Of a DNA stretch of 64,000 nucleotides, positions 58,244-64,000 are shown piece after piece. Each line of letters starts with the position of its first letter. Positions within the stretch are counted from its first letter, which is position 1. A program made the translations under genes and the position numbers. The stretch spans positions 1 through 64,000 of the forward strand of contig NZ_BNAD01000002.1 of assembly GCF_014653115.1 (NCBI RefSeq), in the 5' to 3' direction. The notes beneath the pieces were generated by a model. The model saw only the letters and a list, made by a program, of their open reading frames with translations, was not told the origin of the DNA and made no database searches. This DNA is from Nocardioides flavus (ex Wang et al. 2016). Lineage in GTDB: Bacteria; Actinomycetota; Actinomycetes; Propionibacteriales; Nocardioidaceae.

Positions 58244-58663
58244 ATGCGGGACGTGCTCCTGGTCCTCGGCCTGGCGCTGCTCGTCGGTGGGACCACCCGG
58301 GTGGCGTGGGCGTGGTGCCTGGACGAGCTCGACGAGAGCCGCGCCTGGCGTCTCGCGAGCGCGGTCGTCGCTCGGCTCCGGCGCCGACGCGGCGCGGAGG
58401 TCGTTCCCCTGCACCGACCGATCGAGCAGGTGGGCGCGGACCTCAACCGGCTGCACGGCTCCTTCCACCGTGGCGGGATGCGCTTCGCCAAGTACGAGGG
58501 CTGCCGCCAGGCCTACGACCGGGTGCTGGCCGAGGCGGCCGACATGGCCGGGATCACCCACTTGCTGGGCCTGCTCGGACCCGGCGCCGAGCTCGACCAC
58601 GAGCGCGAACGGGTCGAGGCGCTGCTCCGGCAGCACGGGCTGCTGGCACCGTACGCCGCGTGA
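58244..58663 (+). CDS. hypothetical protein with one N-terminal membrane segment
   Basis: 139 residues. A short hydrophobic N-terminal helix (residues 4-24) is followed by a basic stretch (RLRRRRG) and a helical cytoplasmic domain with HRPIEQVGADLNRLHGSF, YEGCRQAYDRVLAEAADMAG and LDHERERVEALLRQHGL. Similar small proteins are common in Nocardioides-like genomes but have no known function. It converges with mug over a shared hairpin. Confidence 0.75.
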   Translation: MRDVLLVLGLALLVGGTTRVAWAWCLDELDESRAWRLASAVVARLRRRRGAEVVPLHRPIEQVGADLNRLHGSFHRGGMRFAKYEGCRQAYDRVLAEAADMAGITHLLGLLGPGAELDHERERVEALLRQHGLLAPYAA

Positions 58664-58684
58664 GCCCGCGCCGGGCGCGGCTCA
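58661..58684. terminator. compact bidirectional terminator spanning both stop codons
   Basis: TGAGCC(c)GCGCC-g-GGCGCGGCTCA: eleven pairs with one bulged C. Its ends are the TGA of the plus-strand gene and the TGA (tca) of mug, so the two convergent genes are separated only by the hairpin. Confidence 0.75.
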
Positions 58685-59284
58685 GTCCCCCCGCCCCTGC
58701 CCGACGACGCCCGCCGCCCGGGCCGCCTCTGCGTAGGCCGTGGCGAGCGTGTCGACCGTCTGGTGCGCATTGAGCCCTGACGGGTTCGGCACGACGAAGA
58801 CCCGGGAGGTACCCCAGCGCTCCGGCTGCTCGCCGACGCCGGCCCTTCGCTCGCCGAAGGCCGTGCGGTAGGCCGTCACACCGGCGATCGCCACCACGAG
58901 CGGCTTCCGCTCCGCGACGAGGCGCCGCAGCCGCGCCCCGCCGGCCCGGAGCTCCTCGGTCGTGAGCTCGTCGGCCCGTGCCGTGGCGCGCCTGACGACG
59001 TTGGTGATGCCGATCCCGCGCCGGCGCAGCACCGCGCGGTCTTCGTCGGTCATCCCGGCCGACGGGTCGAGCGGGTGCTCGATGATGCCGGCCGCGAGCA
59101 GCGCGGGATAGAAGCGGTTGCCCGGACGCGCGAAGTGGCTCTGCGTGGCCGCGGTCCACAGGCCCGGGTTGATGCCCACGAACAGCAACCGCAGGTCCTG
59201 CCCGGGGCCGGGGAGCAGGTCGGGGACCTCGACGTCACGGAACGACTCCAGCTCGGCCCGCGTGAATCCCATGCCGCCCATCAT
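58682..59284 (-). CDS. mug: G/U mismatch-specific DNA glycosylase, Mug type
   Basis: 200 residues. The UDG-superfamily motif 1 is LLFVGINPGLWTAAT (Asn of GINPG activates water in Mug/TDG) and motif 2 is VVPNPSGLNAH; HFARPGNRFYPALLAAGI is the Mug-specific stretch. It excises uracil or ethenocytosine from mispairs. Start among 59284, 59281 and 59272 is unresolved; the longest is given. Confidence 0.93.
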   Translation of the reverse strand: MMGGMGFTRAELESFRDVEVPDLLPGPGQDLRLLFVGINPGLWTAATQSHFARPGNRFYPALLAAGIIEHPLDPSAGMTDEDRAVLRRRGIGITNVVRRATARADELTTEELRAGGARLRRLVAERKPLVVAIAGVTAYRTAFGERRAGVGEQPERWGTSRVFVVPNPSGLNAHQTVDTLATAYAEAARAAGVVGQGRGD

Positions 59285-59293
59285 GGCGTGACA

Positions 59294-60598
59294 TCAGGCG
59301 GGGTCGGTCCCCGGCCGAGCGTCGAGGTCGTCGAGCAGCCGGGCCTCCGCGCGCTCCTGCCCGACCAGGGTCCAGGCTCCGCTGCACAGCCGGTGGAGCT
59401 CGGCAGCGAGCACCGGCTCCTCGACCGTCGACCGGCTCGCGGCGGCCAGCTCGAGGACGAGCGCGCGGACACGCTGCTCGCACCCGCGGACCGCCTCGAC
59501 CGTGGGGACGCTCGCGATCCCGGAGTCGACGTACGCGACCGCGTCGAGGTAGTCGCGCCACGCCATCGCGGCGCCCGGTGGCAGGGTCGTGGTCAGCAGG
59601 GCCGGGTCGCGCGGGCTCACCCGGGCCAGCAGCACGGCCAGCAGCAGGGTCGCCGCCGCAGGCACGGTCGAGGCCCACGGGTGCCCGATCAGTAGCACCG
59701 CCGCCGTCACGACGACACCGCACGCCGTCGCGCGCCTGACCGCGCGTGCCCTGCGTCGAGCGTCCTCGAGCCGGAAGGTCGCATCCACGAGCGGGCCACG
59801 CGGGTCCTGGCAGGTCACCGGCCCACCCGCCTGACGGGCGTACATCGCGGCCCGCCTGCGCGCCCAGCCGTCGAAGTCGAGGTCGTGGTCCACCGACCCG
59901 AGGCGCTGCACCGCGGCGTCGGAGGCAGCGTCGCTGGCGACCGAGGCCTCGCGGAGCGTCGGGCCCACCAGCGGCGGGAGCCGGTCGAGCGGCGAGGTCT
60001 CGCCGCCGGTGCCCGCCGCGCGGTGCTCGCGCCACTCCTCACTGGTGGCGTGCACCAGCGCACCCGCCTCGCGGATGCGCCGCACGCGGTCCTCGGTCCG
60101 GGCGTCGGAGATGGCCTTCGCCACGTGCGGACGGACGTCCTCGACCAGCCCGGCGGCGGTCGTCCAGGCAGGGTTGGCGGGCTCGACCGAGCCGAGCCGC
60201 ACCCCTTCCACCACGTCCTGCCAGGGCACGGCGACCTCAGCCGGCGCGACCGCCTTGCCGCGACCCTGCCGCACCATCGCCACGAACGAGGCCAGCACGC
60301 CGAGGATCGCCGCGACGAACACGACCCGCAGTGGCACCACGAGGTGGGAGTGGGCCCGGAGCGCCTCGTCGATGAGCTGGCCGACGTAGACGACGACGAG
60401 CACCGCGGTCACGCAACCGATGACCGGGCGGGTGTCGTCGTGCACTCCCGGCACCACGGTGCCCGCGTCGAGCGCAACGGGTCGGCGCGGGCTGGTGATG
60501 AGGGACGTCCCGGTCCCTTGGCGCGCGTAGTGCCGCATCCGCTCGCGGCGCAGCTCCTCCCGCCGGGCGGCCCGCCGGTCCTGGTGCGTCCCACTCAT
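59294..60598 (-). CDS. uncharacterised membrane protein, paralog B of a tandem pair
   Basis: 434 residues. A basic N-terminus (RRAARREELRRERMRHYARQ), two membrane helices (about 57-79 and 85-108), a helical middle domain with VVEGVRLGSVEPANPAW and DLDFDGWARRRAAMYARQ, two more helices (about 275-310), and a C-terminal block with AMAWRDYLDAVAYVDSGIAS and LHRLCSGAWTLVGQERAEAR. No family recognised. The upstream neighbour has the same layout and near-identical C-terminal motifs, so the two arose by duplication. It overlaps that gene by four bases. Confidence 0.8.
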   Translation of the reverse strand: MSGTHQDRRAARREELRRERMRHYARQGTGTSLITSPRRPVALDAGTVVPGVHDDTRPVIGCVTAVLVVVYVGQLIDEALRAHSHLVVPLRVVFVAAILGVLASFVAMVRQGRGKAVAPAEVAVPWQDVVEGVRLGSVEPANPAWTTAAGLVEDVRPHVAKAISDARTEDRVRRIREAGALVHATSEEWREHRAAGTGGETSPLDRLPPLVGPTLREASVASDAASDAAVQRLGSVDHDLDFDGWARRRAAMYARQAGGPVTCQDPRGPLVDATFRLEDARRRARAVRRATACGVVVTAAVLLIGHPWASTVPAAATLLLAVLLARVSPRDPALLTTTLPPGAAMAWRDYLDAVAYVDSGIASVPTVEAVRGCEQRVRALVLELAAASRSTVEEPVLAAELHRLCSGAWTLVGQERAEARLLDDLDARPGTDPA

Positions 60599-61899
60599 CC
60601 CTGCTCCCACGCGTCGTGCGGCGCGTCGTCGTGCGGCGCGTCGTCGAGCTCGTCGAGCAGGCGGGCCTCTGCGCGCTCCTGCCCCACCAGGGTCCAGGCC
60701 TCGCTGCAGAGGCGGTGCAGCTCGGCCACGAGCGCCGGCCGGTCCTGCTCGGTGGCCGACGGCGACGTCAGCTCCATCATGATCGCGCGGACGCGCTCCT
60801 CGCTCCCCCGGATCGACTCGACGGTCGTCACCGCGGCGTGACCGGAGTCGGCATGGGCCACCGCGTCGAGGTAGTCGCCCCAGGCCATGGCGGGACCGGG
60901 CGCGACCGTCACCCGGCGAGACCACAGGTCGCCCCACGAGAGCCGTCGAGACCGGAGCCACACCACGTACGCCGGCACCGCCGACACTGCGGACCACCCG
61001 AGGGCTCCGCTGCTCGCCAGCGCCCACGCGGTCAGGGCGGAGGCGACGAGGACGACGGCTGCCAGCGCGACCCGTCGACGCGTGCGGTGCACCCGAGGGC
61101 GCCCCACCTCCAACGGCTCGGCAGGATCCAGGACCCGGACGTCGTCACCGCGGGCCCGGCCGTACATCGCGGCACGCCGTCGCGCGTACGTCGCGAAGTC
61201 GAGGTCCCAGGCACCGGCGCCGAGCGCCTCGGTCGCCGCGTCGGCGGCCGCGTCGCTGTGCGCCGAGGCCTCGACGGCGGTGGGACCCAGCCGCGCCGGC
61301 AACCGGTCCAGAGGCGAGCGTCCACGACCCTGCGGTAGTCGATTCTGGGCACGACGCCAGGCCTCCGAGGCCGCCCAGGTGCGGGCCCCGGCGTCCTGCA
61401 CCGCGGCGACGACCTGCGGGGCAGGCGCGATCCGCTGGTCGATGCGGCGCAGGTCCCGCGCGACCAGCCGCCGCACCTCGCCGACGCGGGCCAGCGCCAC
61501 CCGCGAGGCCGGGTTGGCCGGCTCGACCGCACCGAGCCGCAGTCCGTCGAGAACGTCCAGCCAGGCGCGGGCCAGCTCGGGACGCACGTCGACGACCTGT
61601 GCCCGACGACGCACCCGCCACATGACCACCGGCAGACCGACGAGGCCGACCAGGAACAGCGACGTCGCGAGACCGGACACCGGGTGGTCGGTGTCGGAGG
61701 CCCACGCGAGATGGCCCATGGCGAGGGCGTAGCCGCACCAGAACGCGAGCGTCCCCAGCCGCGTCGAGCGCCGGCCGTCGTCCTCCAGCGCCAGGTGGGG
61801 GCTGGGCACACGGGGCACCGGCGCGGGCTCGGCGTACGCACGGGTCCGCGAGGCGACCAGCGCCTCGGCGTCGTCGTCCTGGCTGACGTCCCCCGTCAC
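60595..61899 (-). CDS. uncharacterised membrane protein, paralog A of a tandem pair
   Basis: 434 residues, the same length as paralog B. Shared motifs: LDGLRLGAVEPANPASRVAL, DLDFATYARRRAAMYGRA, AMAWGDYLDAVAHADSGHAA and LHRLCSEAWTLVGQERAEAR. Hydrophobic segments lie in matching places. The C-terminus carries a small repeat DDAPHDDAPHDAW. The GTG at 61899 is preferred over the GTG at 61908 because TAGGGT ends seven bases before it. First of the two-gene unit; function unknown. Confidence 0.8.
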   Translation of the reverse strand: MTGDVSQDDDAEALVASRTRAYAEPAPVPRVPSPHLALEDDGRRSTRLGTLAFWCGYALAMGHLAWASDTDHPVSGLATSLFLVGLVGLPVVMWRVRRRAQVVDVRPELARAWLDVLDGLRLGAVEPANPASRVALARVGEVRRLVARDLRRIDQRIAPAPQVVAAVQDAGARTWAASEAWRRAQNRLPQGRGRSPLDRLPARLGPTAVEASAHSDAAADAATEALGAGAWDLDFATYARRRAAMYGRARGDDVRVLDPAEPLEVGRPRVHRTRRRVALAAVVLVASALTAWALASSGALGWSAVSAVPAYVVWLRSRRLSWGDLWSRRVTVAPGPAMAWGDYLDAVAHADSGHAAVTTVESIRGSEERVRAIMMELTSPSATEQDRPALVAELHRLCSEAWTLVGQERAEARLLDELDDAPHDDAPHDAWEQG

Positions 61900-61906
61900 C
61901 CGCGAC

Positions 61907-61912
61907 ACCCTA
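61907..61912 (-). promoter_or_regulatory. -10 box of a leaderless promoter (paralog pair)
   Basis: TAGGGT on the minus strand, seven bases before the GTG at 61899. It would lie inside the coding sequence if the GTG at 61908 were used, which argues for the later start. Confidence 0.45.
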
Positions 61913-61944
61913 GCCCCGATGCCGTGGAGGTGGTGCGGGACGCA

Positions 61945-61980
61945 CGAGGCCCCGCCTCCCTTGCGGGAGACGGGGCCTCG
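61945..61980 (-). terminator. second hairpin downstream of tuf (main terminator)
   Basis: CGAGGCCCCG-c-CTCCC-ttgc-GGGAG-a-CGGGGCCTCG: fifteen pairs with one mismatch and a four-base loop, beginning 54 nt after the tuf stop. Confidence 0.85.
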
Positions 61981-61992
61981 GGTGCTTGCTGC

Positions 61993-62028
61993 GGTGATGG
62001 CGCCGGTCAGTGACCGACAGCCATCACC
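61993..62028 (-). terminator. first hairpin downstream of tuf
   Basis: GGTGATGGC ... GCCATCACC, nine pairs, with an inner CGGTCA-g-TGACCG stem. It begins six bases after the tuf stop. Together with the next hairpin it makes a tandem terminator. Confidence 0.65.
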
Positions 62029-62034
62029 GGGGGA

Positions 62035-63228
<1,194 letters not shown>

Positions 63229-63303
63229 TGGGGCTCCTCCTGATTGGTTGTTACTTGACTCGTGGGTGTGGGGTGGTGCTGGGTGCCGAGGATCCGGCAG
63301 CGA

Positions 63304-64000
63304 TCACTCGCCGCGGACCTTCTTCACGATCTCGTCGGCGATGTTCGTGGGAACCTCGGCGTACGAGTCGAACTCCATCGAGTACGACGCCTGACCAGAG
63401 GTCTTGGACCTCAGGTCGCCAACGTACCCGAACATCTCTGACAGCGGCACGAGGGCGCTGACGACCAGGTCGCCGTGACGCTCCTCCTGGGCCTGGATCT
63501 GGCCGCGACGCGAGTTGATGTCGCCGATGACGGTGCCGAGGAAGCTCTCCGGCGTGGTCACCTCGACGGCGAACATCGGCTCGAGCAGCACGGCCTGGGC
63601 CTTCTGCGCGGCCTCCTTGAACGCCTGGATGCCGGCGATCTTGAACGCGAGCTCGGAGGAGTCGACGTCGTGGTAGGCGCCGTCCTCGAGCGTGACCTTG
63701 ACGTCGACCATCGGGAAGCCGGCCTTGACGCCGAACTGCAGCGCCTCCTGCGCACCCTGGTCGACCGAGGGGATGTACTCCTTCGGCACGCGACCACCGG
63801 TGACGGCGTTGACGAACTCGTAGCCCGCGCCGGTGCCGGTCTCGGGGTCGATGTTCGGCTCGATGGTCATGACCACCTTGGCGAACTGACCCGAACCACC
63901 GGTCTGCTTCTTGTGCGTGTAGGAGTGGTTCTCCACCTTGCGGCGGATGGTCTCGCGGTAGGCGACCTGCGGCTTGCCGACGGTGGCCTCGACCTTGAAC
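63304..64000 (-). CDS. fusA: elongation factor G, C-terminal part, cut by window end
   Basis: The frame is open to the window edge; about 232 C-terminal residues are visible, from domain IV ([52 protein letters not shown]) to domain V ([31 protein letters not shown], the [20 protein letters not shown] segment). It drives translocation. The N-terminal GTPase domain lies outside the window. Confidence 0.98.
   Translation of the reverse strand, partial: FKVEATVGKPQVAYRETIRRKVENHSYTHKKQTGGSGQFAKVVMTIEPNIDPETGTGAGYEFVNAVTGGRVPKEYIPSVDQGAQEALQFGVKAGFPMVDVKVTLEDGAYHDVDSSELAFKIAGIQAFKEAAQKAQAVLLEPMFAVEVTTPESFLGTVIGDINSRRGQIQAQEERHGDLVVSALVPLSEMFGYVGDLRSKTSGQASYSMEFDSYAEVPTNIADEIVKKVRGE

Overview
The window is a slice of a high-GC actinobacterial chromosome, most likely from a Nocardioides-like member of the Nocardioidaceae. 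The evidence is the zinc-ribbon S14 and L36, the long Arg/Gly- and Ala-rich tails on S3, L4 and L17, frequent GTG starts, and many genes with a TANNNT -10 box only 6-7 nt before the start codon. The genus is inferred from gene style and order, not from a database match. I see no tRNA, rRNA, CRISPR array, insertion sequence or prophage.

The backbone is the translation supercluster on the minus strand, read right to left: fusA (cut by the window edge), tuf, then after a 20-kb interruption rpsJ-rplC-rplD-rplW-rplB-rpsS-rplV-rpsC-rplP-rpmC-rpsQ, rplN-rplX-rplE-rpsN-rpsH-rplF-rplR-rpsE-rpmD-rplO, a terminator, secY-adk-map, a second interruption, infA-rpmJ-rpsM-rpsK-rpsD-rpoA-rplQ, a third interruption, and truA with a 16S-type methyltransferase.

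Interruption 1 (tuf to rpsJ, about 42.3-62.0 kb) holds an apparently complete putrescine/GABA catabolic unit. A divergent Lrp/AsnC regulator with an omega-aminotransferase faces an operon of aldehyde dehydrogenase, polyamine-type ABC transporter, saccharopine-dehydrogenase-like protein, GABA aminotransferase, succinate-semialdehyde dehydrogenase, a HemL-like aminotransferase and a small AraC-type regulator. Around it lie trmB, a secreted hydrolase lipoprotein, a Mug-type DNA glycosylase and a tandem pair of uncharacterised paralogous membrane proteins.

Interruption 2 (map to infA, 14.2-29.0 kb) is the most interesting part. A minus-strand operon encodes a 2095-residue membrane-anchored repeat/fibronectin III protein, a MoxR ATPase, a DUF58 protein and a transglutaminase-fold membrane protein that has lost its catalytic Cys, His and probably Asp. 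Divergent from it is an FHA-domain protein coupled to a membrane Ser/Thr kinase with an acidic activation loop that lacks threonine. The parts suggest phospho-signalling that controls an ATPase-assisted cell-surface assembly, but no function is established. Next to it a TerC-family exporter gene is preceded by what reads as a yybP-ykoY manganese riboswitch.

Interruption 3 (rplQ to truA) is a plus-strand ArsR-SRPBCC-TIGR03086-like operon, whose promoter carries two matching operator palindromes, and a ketopantoate-reductase-like gene. The left end (0-7 kb) holds accessory genes: the tail of an HNH nuclease, a non-canonical Nramp-like transporter, a GNAT protein, a flavin-linked disulfide reductase, an aldo/keto reductase and a sortase.
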